Shown here piece after piece: positions 25,687-37,489 of a DNA stretch of 64,000 bases. Positions within the stretch are counted from its first letter, which is position 1. Each line of letters starts with the position of its first letter. The stretch covers positions 1 to 64,000 of the forward strand of contig JADWOT020001344.1 in NCBI GenBank assembly GCA_036345935.2, written 5' to 3'. Below the pieces are notes generated by a model that ran no database searches, was not told the DNA's origin, and saw only the letters and a program-made list of their open reading frames with translations. A program made the position numbers and the translations under genes. Source of the DNA: Taenia hydatigena (taxonomy: Eukaryota > Platyhelminthes > Cestoda > Cyclophyllidea > Taeniidae).

Positions 25687-25730
25687 TTAGGGTTAGGTTT
25701 AGGGGTTAGGTTTAGGGTTAGGGTTAAGGG
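25687..25730 (+). repeat. Interstitial telomere repeat, short tract
   Basis: About seven imperfect TTAGGG-type units (TTAGGG, TTTAGGG, TTAGGGG) lie in one orientation. TTAGGG is the flatworm telomere unit. Degeneration at the edges suggests an old internal tract. Confidence 0.9.
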
Positions 25731-27511
25731 AGGCTGGCCAAAGTACAAACGAGTTCTTTAGGTCGGTCAGCCGGTCAGCAATAATGGACTCAACCTCTTT
25801 GCTTAGCTAAGCGTCTAGGTCGTGATGGCTGCGATAAGTCTCGGGCTTGATGGCAGACAGAATTGGCCATTTGAGGCTCACTGACATCAAATGGAACAAA
25901 GTTTTTAAGTTTATTTAACATTTTATTCAATTTTGTTTGCTGCGGTCCTTAAACGCTCATCATAAGAATTACCTGTTAGCTGTAGGAGTTGCTTGATGAA
26001 TTGCATTCGTCTTGCCCACTTTAGCGCATTTTGGCCACTTCGGCACTGGAGACAATGATAATCGTCTATCAGCCGAACAGAAAAGCCGGAGTCTGGTCCT
26101 TCGGAGTCCTAGTGTTCAATGTTTGACCTTACAAAAGCACAACGAACAAGGATTGGTCCATTTGTCAGATTTTGTGGTGTATGGATGTAAGTGAGTTTCA
26201 CGTTTGTTTCGATGCAATGAATATGCCATCCCATTATGCTTTCTAAGTCTTCTATTCCAAACCACTTTAGACCGTCCGCGTATTTTTACCAAACGTTCCA
26301 TTATGAGGACGAAGGCCTTCCATCACCGCAATGCCACGGCAATGCGTGCGAGGCGGAAGTTTAACCCAACACAAAATTCTGCTGAGACGCACAATCGAAT
26401 CAGCAAACTCTGGATGAGAAAATAAACAGTGTCGCCTGACACAGGAGTTCCACCCTATTTAAAGTGGGAATCGAAGACTGTTACCTGATCCGCCTTGCTT
26501 GTGTCCAAGTCTCGGTGGGGCTGATGCGGGTCGTAAAATAGCAGGCGAATGCAATGGTGCGCCACCTTTATAATCTGTTTTGCAGTTGACTCCATTGTGC
26601 GCTTCCGACCTCCCCTTCGACCGCCGCTACTTATTACTTTTCAGTGGAACCACACACCCAACAGGTATGAGTGGGCAAGCGTCACTTTTGCTTGCATAGG
26701 ACTGTAGTCGCTAACAGCATTCCCAATGGTTTTCTGGAAGATATTTAAGAGGAAAGCCTTACACTACAATAGGGCGGTGCTGATTCCACATTGCAGGGTG
26801 CCCAACATTTTCCTGTTGTCTTAATCTATGGCAGAGCCCAGAGGTGTGCACGAAGTGGAGGAAAGATAATTGCCTGTGAAGGTAAGACTTTTGAGCACAA
26901 CTACTTGGGCTTGATTTTGCAATAAATTGAAGCTGCTGTCTCCAACAGCAAGCTCACAATACCTGCAATCGTTATGCTTCAGCGGATCCTATAAAATAAG
27001 TTTCGACTATGATGTGCAAGAAGAGTATTGGATGGGCACAAAAATGACATGCAGAAACGTTATTGTAGGAGGATAGGAATGATGGGGAGTTTGATGATGC
27101 CAACAGAAGTGCACGAGTAGAGAGAGGTTCAAAGACCTATTGGGGAGGGAGAGAACTAACCAACGCAAAGATTACGCATGCCTCGTAGCATCTGCATCGC
27201 CCTATCTTTTGTCCGACCAGAAACTTTTGGATCCAAGGCATGTGAAGAATCTCTGCTCTTTCAAAACGAACAGTTAAGGCGGTGCCGTTTATGGCGTTCC
27301 GACTTCTCAATGGGTTATCCAAGCCAAGTCAGATGGCATGATTGCCATCGTCGATGGGTGTGATGTCTTGACGAAGGCCGATGCGCTTTTGCATAGGCAT
27401 TGAGTGATGGCGTTGACATCACCCTGATCAGTCAGCTTGTGTAAACTGTTGCTAAAAAAAATAATTGTGTCCAGCTAATCGATTAGAATAATTGTAGTTA
27501 GGGTGCTCTAG
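25731..27511. other. Gene-poor stretch
   Basis: Short frames on both strands, for example 27178-27363 forward and 27137-27322 reverse, overlap each other and match nothing I know. Confidence 0.4.
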
Positions 27512-27829
27512 TACTACGGCGGCGCAGCAACCAGGCAGAATGCAGACACACAGTGCAGTTGTTATGGAGCAGCACAGCCTCGTTCTTCTTCCCTTTCTGA
27601 TGAGCGCGCCTTTCTTCCTTACCAATTCACCACCGCTACCAACGCCTCCTCCTCTCCTTCTCTTTACTTTTTCCCGCCATCGCCGCCACTGGAACCCAGC
27701 CCTAGCCTTGTGATCCAACTACCACAAATGCCATCGTGCATTTCGTCAGCTGACAAAACACCAGCTACCGAGCACCATCTCAGTAGTACCAACATTCTGC
27801 CTCGAAGTTCAAAAGTAAAAATTGGTTGA
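27512..27829 (+). CDS. Possible unassigned exon, Ser/Thr/Pro-rich
   Basis: A frame of about 105 codons without an early ATG opens right after GTGCTCTAG, a possible splice acceptor, and reaches a possible donor AAAA/GTAAAA at 27815. If so, it is a 303-nt exon in phase 0 at both ends. The residues are rich in Ser, Thr, Pro and Ala with some Gln, plausible for a secreted or linker-rich protein. The reverse strand is also open for 88 codons at 27452-27718, and the region is C/T-rich, which lengthens frames by chance. Confidence 0.2.
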   Translation, partial: YYGGAATRQNADTQCSCYGAAQPRSSSLSDERAFLPYQFTTATNASSSPSLYFFPPSPPLEPSPSLVIQLPQMPSCISSADKTPATEHHLSSTNILPRSSKVKIG

Positions 27830-28659
27830 GTGACGCGTGGAGTGATACGGTTTTCACTATATGTGCCCTCATCCATCCTCTACCTTCTTCTTTTTCCCTT
27901 CTCTCTCTTCACAGGCAACACCTGCTGGAATCAACTTCTAGCCCATTTGCTTGCGCTCATCATGAAGTACTCATGATCATGAGGCCTCATCGAAAATGAC
28001 TCGGCAAACAGAACCCGAGTTGCGCCAAATCCCTGCTAGACGCAACACCTAAGCAAACTAGTCACTGTCTTCTTAACAGAGAAAGTCACCACCACGCCCA
28101 CTACTAGTTGCCTCGTTTAAGTAATCACGCTAATTGCAGTTTGCTGGTCTAACGAGTCAGATCCTTCTCAGAAACCTGAAGACACGACTGTGCTTCATCA
28201 GCTTTATTGCCCTAAATACAAACAATAGTCTTGTTACCGATAGAATCGTTGATATGGAAATTATGCCACATGTATTCGTTCCAGGCAGCAAAGATGAAAG
28301 TCCCAAAAGAGTAAAGCAGCCGTATCTTCAGAATTCAATCAACTTGTTAAGCTGCGACGCATCGACTAGCACCATATCTCTGAAGGAGAAAGAATAAATT
28401 CAATCTTCCAGCACATGGAAGCACCGCATCCATGTCGAGAATAAAAGCATGAAATAACGAGTATGTATGCTCCTACTTGCCTACAACTTTAAACGGCCTT
28501 AATCTTTTACTGTGCCAGCGTTCAGCTGGCGGATCTTCTCACTCATTCATCCACGCGTCCATTTATCAACTGCGAGTCAACACGTATTTGCGTGCACAAT
28601 CACTAAGGCCACCCATATTTTATTGCAATCCTGAGTTACATAAAAAAGACACTCATGTT

Positions 28660-28845
28660 TGTAATACTTTGTTTGTTAGAACTGCCGGTTTCTGTCAAGG
28701 TCACAGAGGTGGCCATATTGCCCTAGCTGCGTGGGCTGGCCTCTGAGCCATGCCAGCAGCCTTTTCCCCTTCTGTCCGGTGAATATATGTATTCTACCCC
28801 GCCAGTTTGCCTTCTTTTGCCTTAAGGGAGCCTCGGGACGCTACA
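28660..28845 (+). repeat. 5' LTR of the TRIM-type element
   Basis: 186 bp, TG...CA ends, no difference from the 3' LTR. A GAATATATGTATTC stretch within it could act as the core promoter, but that is only inferred. Confidence 0.92.
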
Positions 28846-29330
28846 TTGGTGGCAGCGGAAAGCGGACCCGACTCTATAGGTGTCTATCCCGATCTCTACC
28901 GCCTGCGGCATGCTGCAGCGGTGCGAAGGAAGTGCACGTGCTACGGATGGGCCACGAACGACGTCCACCTCCGGCATCCACCCCTTCTCCGTGTTCTACA
29001 AGAAAGCTATCAACAGCTGAAGCGACACTAGCCATGGACCACCCGGAAAGAGATCGGCGCGCTAACGCCTCCCCTACGGACATTCTGATGGTCGGTAGGA
29101 CCACTTATTCTGAAGCTTGTTTCCAAGCCAAACGAAACTCGAAGTGCAATGCACTGTGAAGAGGGATCACTGACTTTGGTGTCAAGCATCGCCTCAATCG
29201 CGTCGAATGTTGGCGACTGGCATGGTTAGCTCGTGAGTGCCTCTTGCAGCACTGAGTATGTTGTGATGGCTGACGCGGGAGATAACCGAGGGGCGCGTCG
29301 GGGACGACGCTCGAAAGAGGAGAGGGGCAA

Positions 29331-29516
29331 TGTAATACTTTGTTTGTTAGAACTGCCGGTTTCTGTCAAGGTCACAGAGGTGGCCATATTGCCCTAGCTG
29401 CGTGGGCTGGCCTCTGAGCCATGCCAGCAGCCTTTTCCCCTTCTGTCCGGTGAATATATGTATTCTACCCCGCCAGTTTGCCTTCTTTTGCCTTAAGGGA
29501 GCCTCGGGACGCTACA
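29331..29516 (+). repeat. 3' LTR of the TRIM-type element
   Basis: Identical partner of the 5' LTR, directly followed by the second ATGTT of the target duplication. Confidence 0.92.
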
Positions 29517-29521
29517 ATGTT

Positions 29522-32491
29522 TGCAAATGTCGGCCCTCAGTAGTTGGGAAAACTACCGAAATGAATGAGAAGAAACTCAAAAGCCAAACGCGCAGAAAAC
29601 CAAAAAAGTTGATCATTTATTCATTACCTTAAACGACTTTTGTGTAGAGTTCATACGAAGAGATCAAAATTAATATTCAAATATTGAAAAACTTCAGCAA
29701 ATCGCAGACGAAAATAGATTTTAACAGAATTTAAACGTAAGTCTTGTTATGCACCTCATGCTTCATACTGGTTATAAATTACAAATAAAGACAGAAACCT
29801 TTTGTGTTACTTTGATTACGCACTAATTTTCTTTATGCATTACATTTTAACAGTTGCACTCGTTTGTACAACTTTACAATTCGCTGCTTTATTTCTTGTC
29901 TTTGCCTTCTCTGTAATTTATTTCGTTTATGCGCTTACTTCTTAAACATAACACTATAAGGCAAATTCCAATGCTGGTAGTGGCTTTTATCTCGCAAATT
30001 AAACACACGAAGTTAAAAGTTTATTTGTTTTATCGAATAGGCGTTAATGTAATTGGTTGGTTTTGTACGTTAAGAGCGTGGGTGGTGTGCAATTTGGGCC
30101 CTTGTTTCCGATCAACTGGGATTTTATTTGCCGTAGTATTCAGAAATCTGGTACGTGTTTCGCAATTTTTCTATTAGTTCAAGGGTTAAAACTTGTTATT
30201 AGGTTCTTTTAGTGCTAATTTGCCTCTTTTATGCGTTTATTTGCTAGAGCAAACAAAAGCTTCATGGTGTGACTGTTAAGTCGTTTTGTTTTCCGAATAC
30301 AATGCCTAGTCACGTCCATTTTTCCGCTCTGTAATATTAAAGGCGATAAATTAGGATTGCTTTGGTGGATATAGAAGCGTTTAGTTGTCTTACTGACGAT
30401 GGACCTCCAGTAATGACGCGTAACCACCCCAGTTTGCTTGACATTTATTTAATATTTTCTTGCGAATAGGAAATTATTGTATATGTATGTGTACATCCAT
30501 TCATCTGCTTTCATTATCTGTTTACGTATTATAATAAACGTCAACGAAATAGCTGCAGTTGCTGATAGGACTTGCTTTCCATTTGCGCTACCTACTCGAG
30601 TGGGTTTTTACTGCATACCACTTCCAGCCAACAGTGGAGATAATTTTGGTTGCTTCCATATGTTCCACTATTTTAATAGGAATGAGTTGTGGGAAATGAG
30701 GCATAATTTGATGAGTGGACCCTTAACTTTGCTCAGGGCTTCCTACCCATTAATTATTTTCCCACTGGCAAGTACCTATTTTATGTAAGGACGCCTGATT
30801 ATTCGCATCCTTTCCATAAACTTCTAGGCAGCTGTAGAATACTTTGGTCGGTTATTTGCTATTGTTCTGATCGTGCGTTGAATGGGTGTGGATTGACTTC
30901 CACCGTACTACTTGAAACTTCAGTTCCCGATGTTTTGGTCCGATCTCGGTGACTACCTGAACGTGGGTTCAGCTTCGACATGAGTTGGTGTTTGGTTTGT
31001 TTATTTATTTGTTTTTCTTACCCAAAAAATGAGGCGGCATCTCGGCGACTCAGAAGTACCTGCCTGGAAGGCTGTAGTGGTAGTAGACTTCCATGGATTA
31101 CAAGTACCAATGAAAGAGCGCTTTCTATTTTCCATCGCGTGGAATCACGACTGCATGACTTGCCTCAGTTTGTATGCGATTTGCTCGCTATTGTCTACAC
31201 CAGATATTTTCGTGAGTCTCATTTTTGGAGCCTCGAAATGCTGTGTTGTATGCAATGCACGAGTAGGGGTAAAGTTGCCCTAGTTGGGAGGGGTGTGCGT
31301 GTATGGGAGTGATTGCTGCATTTTCATTTCTCCATCGTCGATTTGTTCGGGTTTTGATGGAGGTTGGGTAAACTGTGTTGGCATATTCATTTTTGTTGTC
31401 CTTTTTTGCAAGTGAGGTGTAAATGTTTTACAGGTGCTGAGGGTACGAAGCGTGCTGAAGAGGCGAGGGCATGTATTGCAGCAACAGCTGTAGGAGGAGG
31501 AGTGGGTAGGCGTTGAGAGAGACGATGAGACATCCGACTCAAGGGAGGAGGAAGGAGATGAAGAAGGGGGAAAATAACCAAAAGGTAAGTTCGCTTGTAC
31601 GTTATCATCCTCAGACACAATGTTAAACAAATTGTTGAGAGTGATTTGTTCCTCTGCTTACTACTACTACATTTAATGCATCCCACATTAACGTGCTTTC
31701 GGCGATGCAGTTGGTGGTTGAGTGTGGCAGTAAGTTTCGCATTGCTGGTAGCCGCTTTAGGTGGTGATTGTCTGGTCAGAAAGAAGTGCGCACTTGAGAC
31801 TGTTATTAGTTTGACAGGAGTTCGACTTTCTTCGTAGATGACTATCAGCGTTGAAGTGGGAGTCGGCGCAGCAGGAAATGGAGGTTGGAGGAGGAGGAGG
31901 TGCTGTATCGTCGCTGCTTTCCACTACTGCTACTACCGCTGCTGATGTTGCTGCTGCTGGTGGGAGATGTTGCGGCGTTTATGATGCGATGAACATCACA
32001 ACACAGGGATCGACTCTGTCTTCTTCGTTTGCCCCACTGCTGCTACTCGACCGTCTGTGACACTGGAGTGTGGATCTCGTGGTTCTTGTTGTTTGTGCCC
32101 TACTTCACCAAGTGAGGGGTGTTATTTTCTTGCCATGGAAGGCGTGGACGAGTAACCTCGTCTACTGAAACGTTTGTCTGCTTTGAAAGTGTTTGGTCCT
32201 TGACGCATTGTTCTTCCTTGTATATGCTGCAATAGCTTCACCTCTTAAATGTACGGCAATCGACTTCTCTGGTGAGTGTGTTCATTTGGCTTTTGCGACA
32301 GTGTGGGTCGGGGTTGGGGAGCTACTTGTTGACGTGGCTTCTGGATTCTGGACGTGGTGGTGGCGGTGGTGGTGTGATGGCAGTTAGTGAGTATTTAGGG
32401 TGCGTGAGGAGACACTACGCGACATGTGCCACAAATCGATTCACAAACGTGTCAAATGCGAAGACGTGATACAGACACTCAACTGCCAGAT
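29522..32491. other. A/T-rich stretch, then the region upstream of the micro-exon gene
   Basis: 29522-30900 is A/T-rich and shows no gene. From 30980 on there are possible upstream exons: a frame at 31029-31211 that ends at a good donor (TTTTC/GTGAGT), a strong donor AAAAG/GTAAGT at 31584, and a 36-nt open stretch at 32236-32271 between TGCAATAG and GTGAGT. I could not join them in phase with confidence, and they may be untranslated or belong to nothing. Confidence 0.3.
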
Positions 32492-35236
32492 ATGCTTACG
32501 TACGCGTTGCGAAGCCTTCTGCCACTCATCTTGCTTCTCCGTCTTATCCTCGCTTCCACTAATCGGCTCATCGCTAGGGTCTTCACCTCCTTTTGTTTCG
32601 TTCTCCTCACCTCCAGTTTCCTTCTCATCCTCTACTTTTGCCTCCGACGTCACCCCGCTCTCCCTACTCTCGTCATTTTCAAAAGTAGCAAAGACGTCAA
32701 GGGACAAAAGCAGGTAGGAATCGTAGAAATTAGGGGTAAGTTGTACTACCACCCCTTCCTCCTCCTCCTCCTCCTCCTCTTCTTCCTTCCTCCAATCCAT
32801 CTTGCCCCTTTTCTTCCCTACTAGGTTTGCATGCGTTAATTCAGCATTTCACTCACTAGTATGCCATTGCATTTCACCACATATCAAGACTGAAAGCGAG
32901 GGTTAAATGCTTAAAGCATGCCTTTAGGCAGAAATACCTGGTCGATTTTTTTCATTCAGCGGGACGGTTATAGGAGGGGGTGGATGAAGGTATTATGGGG
33001 TAGTGGGAAGCGAGAGCGAAGGAAATGAAGAAGAGATGTCTACAGCACTACGCATAGGCATACAGTAATAACATTTCGCAAACCCTCTTCCCTAATATCC
33101 TGTCTTGCCTGCTCTCGACCGTTCGTCTCTTTTCCTCTCCTCACTTACTCATTCCTTCGTCCACTTCAGTTGAACAAGCGAGTCACTTCGCCACCATCAG
33201 AGAGGTGCAAACACCACCCTTGTCTTCTCTGGTGCGAGGGAAGAACTCGCATAGATACGTAATTAGGGAGAGCCATCAAGAAGTTACCTTCGTCAGCTCC
33301 ATAGCAGCCTTTAGAGGTAAGTCGCCATTTTCTTTCATGCAGGTATGCCTTGTACCGCTTTGCTCATCTCATTTCTTATGTCCCTCTCGCGCGTGGTTGC
33401 GAATTGTCTAATCGACAGCAGGAGTAGGGGCAGAAGCAGGAACAGATGCAGTAAGACAGAAGCAGCGTAGCACGTTAGGCAAAACTAGGCTTAACTAGGC
33501 CGGACTGTACTGGACTAATTCAAATACGAGTAGAGTGGAGCAGCCACGTATGCCTGATTATGACGGTCTTGTGTGGAAGAGAGTGAGAAAGGTTCGAATG
33601 AAGAGGATAGGTAGGTAGCCGTCTTCATGACCCACCGTTCAAATCAACCTTAACGCCTCCTCATTTGTCACGTCGAATCAGCCTAATGCAACTGCAGGCT
33701 GCATGCAATGAGGTCTTTCTTTTCTGTCTGGCAGATATTAGGGACAAAAGTACACACACAGCAACAAGGTCTGGTGACGTCTTCGAGGTGGTGGGGCGGG
33801 AACCCTTTTGCCTCCTCCTCCTCTCGCATGTCCCTCTTCAATCCATTTTCGGTGAGTCACTTCTTCTTCTTGTCTGCATTCCACTTCACTGCATGTGCTC
33901 CTTAGCACTGCGTCTTGCATTATGTCTTAGTGCCTACGCTCCATTTATTCAAATCACAGGAAAGGGAGGGAAAAAGTACTGCCTAAATATCATCTTCTTA
34001 CAGTCCTTTGTGTTTTCATTTCAGTGACGCCAGGACGCCTCACTCGTCAGGCTACCCCACGAATCTGTCACGTTCTCCTTTCCCGGATCCACAGTCTCTT
34101 CTCCTCTTCCTCCTCCTCCTCCAACCCCATGATTTGCCAACGTCCATTAAGTAAGCTCCTCTTCTCTCTCCACTTTCTTTATCCCTCGTCATGCTGTGCT
34201 AAGTGGTGATGATGAGAGTAGTTATGCTCTGCACTAGACGAGGCTTAGATTGCACCACAGTAGACCACACTAGGCTTAAGCAATGTCTGAGCTTTGCTTT
34301 AACGCAGCTAACATTGCCGTATCCCCTTCATTCCCATCTTCAATTTTATTTGCTTTTCTGTAGTTTGTTTTATTCCACGCCTCCACAGTTCTGCCGCCTC
34401 GTCCTCCTCCTCATCCCACTCCTTCTCCTCCACCAGTTATGCCTTTGAGAGCGAAGGTGAGCGCCTTCCGCCTAATTCTCACTTCGTATTGCATAGTTCG
34501 GCTCATATTCCACCTTTCCATGCCATTCTCCACATCCATCTCCCACCTTGTAGGGAGTGCCTCTACCTGGTGGCCCGTTATAACGGGTGAGAAGGTGCTC
34601 TTCTCTCCCTGCTCCTTCATCTCTACTCTTTTCGCTCCGTCTGTCCCACTGTGTTTGTGTATGCCGTTGTCCACTTCCTTTCTTTGTCCTTCCAGATCGT
34701 TGTCGTGATCAGTGTGGCACGGAAACAGGTGAGAACATGTGTTTGGTTGCATGTGCACACGCGTGTATTTGTGTGTGTAGGCCTGTTGGCACAGTTGGTC
34801 AATCTTCCTCTCCGTACGCGACTTTGCAGACGACCAGGTGGATAGTTGTATCCTGAGCCCAGTAAGCTCTCCTTTGACCATTCATTTGTTGTCTGGTTTG
34901 TTGGCAGGTTGGTTGGTTTTAACTTCTCACTTCTTAACCCACCTATTTCGCGTTATTCGCCTCCTGCTTCTTCCGCCTCTGCCCCCTGTCCTCTCTCATC
35001 TTTCTTTTCTTTTTTCCCTCTTTCAGATTGAAGAAGACATATCGTGGTGGAATGAAAGCAGCGACGACAAAAATATGAGCAACACTGTGCATGGAGGTGG
35101 TCCAAACCGTTACGGATGGTTGCGGCGATTAGCCAACCATGTGCTGAGGATATCGAGCTGTCTGCACCTACACAGAGGAAAAGGACTTACTAAAAGAAGT
35201 GGTGCTATGAGGCGGCCCCTGAACCCGGTGATCTGA
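32492..35236 (+). CDS. Nine-exon gene with micro-exons, product unknown (MEG-like)
   Basis: Exons: 32492-32735, 33170-33316, 33735-33851, 34025-34150, 34389-34456, 34554-34586, 34696-34728, 34781-34837, 35027-35236. Introns are 52-434 nt, all GT-AG, mostly GTAAGT/GTGAGT, with pyrimidine tracts. Phases agree at every junction. Exons 2-4 (147, 117, 126 nt) are symmetric in phase 1, and exons 6-8 (33, 33, 57 nt) in phase 0. The predicted protein starts with a Leu-rich signal-peptide-like segment and continues with Ser/Pro-rich parts (a Ser run, then PPRPPPHP). It ends in a basic domain with a WW pair at residues 7-8 of the last exon. Exon 6 holds an in-frame TAA (34581-34583). Skipping it keeps the frame (333 aa); including it gives 243 aa. 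Exon 1, exon 2 and 3' exons recur in other copies with the frame kept. Phase-matched micro-exons and a signal peptide resemble flatworm micro-exon genes, but I cannot name the family. The start codon is a guess. Confidence 0.55.
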
Positions 35237-37153
35237 GGTTGTGGGAGTCGCAATTGCGCAGTTCTTAGCATTAGACACTGAGCATTTTAAGGACTTCTGC
35301 CCCACCCACTCCCGATTTCTCCATGTACTTACACCAAGCCTTCCCCCTCCTATCCTCTCTCTTCCTTAATAGAAGTGTTTTCCATCCAACTGCGTCTTCT
35401 TGGAAACTGCATTATGCATGTTCCATTAGTAAATGCCATCCACTTCAATGGACACACTTAACCTCTCGTGTGACAGTCCTTCACTGTGGTTAGAGCAGTA
35501 GCCTTGCAGACAGAGCAGGCCCTGGCTTTCTGCAAGAAGGTGGTGGGCACTGAACCGTTGCTTCTCGGTGGTTGTGTGGTTGTGAGCGGCGAATGTCGGC
35601 GTGATTGATTGGCCGACTTTTCGCTTAGTATGAATTGAACACTTGGACGTGTGAGCATGTTCGATACGTTTAGTAGTCCAAATAGGTGGCGGAGCAAATT
35701 GCCAGTGAGAGAAGGCAGGGCGAGTGGGGTGTCGATCAGAGAAGATATTTCCGCTTAAGCCTCTCCTCTACCTCGAGACTAGATTAGTATCCCATCCTCT
35801 GTGTGTGTCAATAGGGAACGCGCTGACATACTCGCGGCTTTCATTGACTTCAGAGATGGTTTGGATGCGCTCCGATAGTTGCAGTGAAATTACAAATGCT
35901 CGGTGGCCTGGTCGTTGACACACGTGGTAGGTCTCCTGAGCCTGAGTCTCCTCAGTCGTTAATACTTTGGTCCTGTCACTGCATATCTGTCCTGTGCTGT
36001 AATGAAGGTGGCTAGAAATATCCAACCTTCTCATGGCAGGGATGGAAGGGAAGAAGGGGAAAGGAAAGAACCGTCTGCGGCAACATCATCTGTTATTTTA
36101 TTCGTGCAATTGTGTGTCATCAAAAATGGAGTCGTGGGTTATTCCAGTTGACATGAATTGTAAATTTTAGGAGGCGACTTAGGATTAGTAAAAAATCCGT
36201 CCTTCGCATCACTATTTCGCTTTAATTGCATTGCCTAGAATTTTTTACATCAGTTATGCAATTCGCCAGATTAGTTGGTATGGTCCATAAAAACGCAAAG
36301 CAGTACACATCATTAGCGATTCACAATAAACGGAAACAATTCACCAGACCGAAAATGCATTAGCCAAGTCAAATAAACCGAATGCTACATGGGCAATTTG
36401 GTTCAATTAGGAGGTTACTGGATAGTTAATAGCCTAATCCGGATTTTTATTCCAAATGGATTGGGTTTTTAACTACTAACGTAATTGAAAGGGCCGGTTT
36501 TAGCCTTACCTCGAAGGTTCTCATGTTATTCACTATTAACCAAATCCGCCTTTCTTTTCGTCTTTACTCTGACTTATTTCCGTCTTTTATTGGAAATCTT
36601 CCTATCTGTGAGGCAAAAAGTGCACTTGCTAGTGTTGCCGAAGTTGAGACGATGGATATCCAGACTTCATTCTTAAAGCCGATAGCAAAATAACATGGAT
36701 TTCCTAATCAAACGCCAATGACTTGGATGAATAACAGAGTTTGCTTGCTGTGCTTCGGTGCTTGGACCATCCGGTGCCATCCAGTGTAATCAGGAAATGG
36801 AGGTGGCAGGATACTTGACTCCAATGTCGGCAAATTATGCGCAGCCATAACGCTGTAACCTGAGCCAGCCTCAGCTCTGGGTCACAAGGTGGAAACGCTC
36901 TCTCCCATTTATGGTGCATGACTGGCGAGCTTTGACGTGAAAAATCACCAATAATACCGACTAGCGATGTTGTGGAACGGTCAAAGAATGCGCATCTTTT
37001 GGAGGGTTGTCAAACCCCAAGACAACAATGCGACTGCTGTCTGCTTTCAAGCTAATGGGTATCCCATTCCTAAAGCCTCATTTATCAGTGGAAATCAGCG
37101 CATTGAAATATGTACAAATACATTTCGGTCAAAGCTAATATAAAGGGGGCATA

Positions 37154-37489
37154 CTAGGAAATTACAACATAGAACCGGCATCCCTCATACTGCTCAACGT
37201 AGGCAATTTGAAAGGTGGAAAACCGGACCCGATTGAGGAGGTTGTGGAAGTCGTTCAGTGTTAAATTCGCAATGCCAATAGCAGGGTATTGCTGCGAAAC
37301 ATAACTGCTACATCCGTGGAGGAGAGCACGGACTTCATTCAGGTCAGCCTGATCCCATGTTTCGCTTTCGAATTCTAGATGCGTTTCACTGGCCATCGTG
37401 TGATTGCGTCGGAGGTGAATGCGAATTCCGCGCGATTCTCTTGAGTTCACTAAAAGAAGCAATAGCAGCTCAAATGCACAGATCACCAC
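37154..37489 (-). CDS. Hypothetical 111-codon frame, partner of 11394-11804
   Basis: The same frame as in block A, with about 15 amino-acid differences over 105 residues. A one-base length difference near the end brings in an earlier stop. The domain is unrecognised. The splice-acceptor-like TTGCTTCTTTTAG at its start is kept. Confidence 0.3.
   Translation of the reverse strand: MVICAFELLLLLLVNSRESRGIRIHLRRNHTMASETHLEFESETWDQADLNEVRALLHGCSSYVSQQYPAIGIANLTLNDFHNLLNRVRFSTFQIAYVEQYEGCRFYVVIS

Larger units (their letters stand above)
28660..29516 (+). mobile_element. TRIM-type LTR element, complete, with identical LTRs
   Basis: Two direct repeats of 186 bp (28660-28845 and 29331-29516) are identical by eye. 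Each starts TGTAATAC and ends GCTACA (TG...CA). The element is flanked by a 5-bp target duplication, ATGTT (28655-28659 and 29517-29521). A primer-binding-like TTGGTGGCAGCGG directly follows the 5' LTR, and a purine tract AAAGAGGAGAGGGG (29314-29327) precedes the 3' LTR. The interior is only 485 bp, with no gag or pol, so it needs enzymes from other elements. This matches terminal-repeat retrotransposons in miniature, and TRIMs are known as abundant, transcribed elements in taeniid tapeworms. Orientation follows the primer site. The 142-codon frame at 28731-29159 shows no protein domain and is treated as chance. Confidence 0.92.

Noticed and set aside
25687..25730. CRISPR-like or satellite array
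   Set aside because: The repeats are TTAGGG-type telomere units without spacers, and the organism is a eukaryote.
28731..29159. 142-codon frame inside the TRIM-type element
   Set aside because: It starts in the LTR, crosses the primer site and has no gag or other domain. GC-rich sequence lengthens frames by chance.
30980..31312. Signal-peptide-like frame as the start of the micro-exon gene
   Set aside because: It can end at a good donor (31211), but I could not link it in phase to exon 32492-32735, which already begins with its own hydrophobic segment.
31280..31686. Reverse-strand frames of 99 and 116 codons rich in Ser/Pro
   Set aside because: Two phases are open at once because the strand is C/T-rich. 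No splice-consistent model was found on that strand.
32441..32800. Reverse-strand Glu-rich 119-codon frame
   Set aside because: It is the complement of the C/T-rich first exon and intron of the micro-exon gene. The Glu run is just a (TCC)n microsatellite read backwards.
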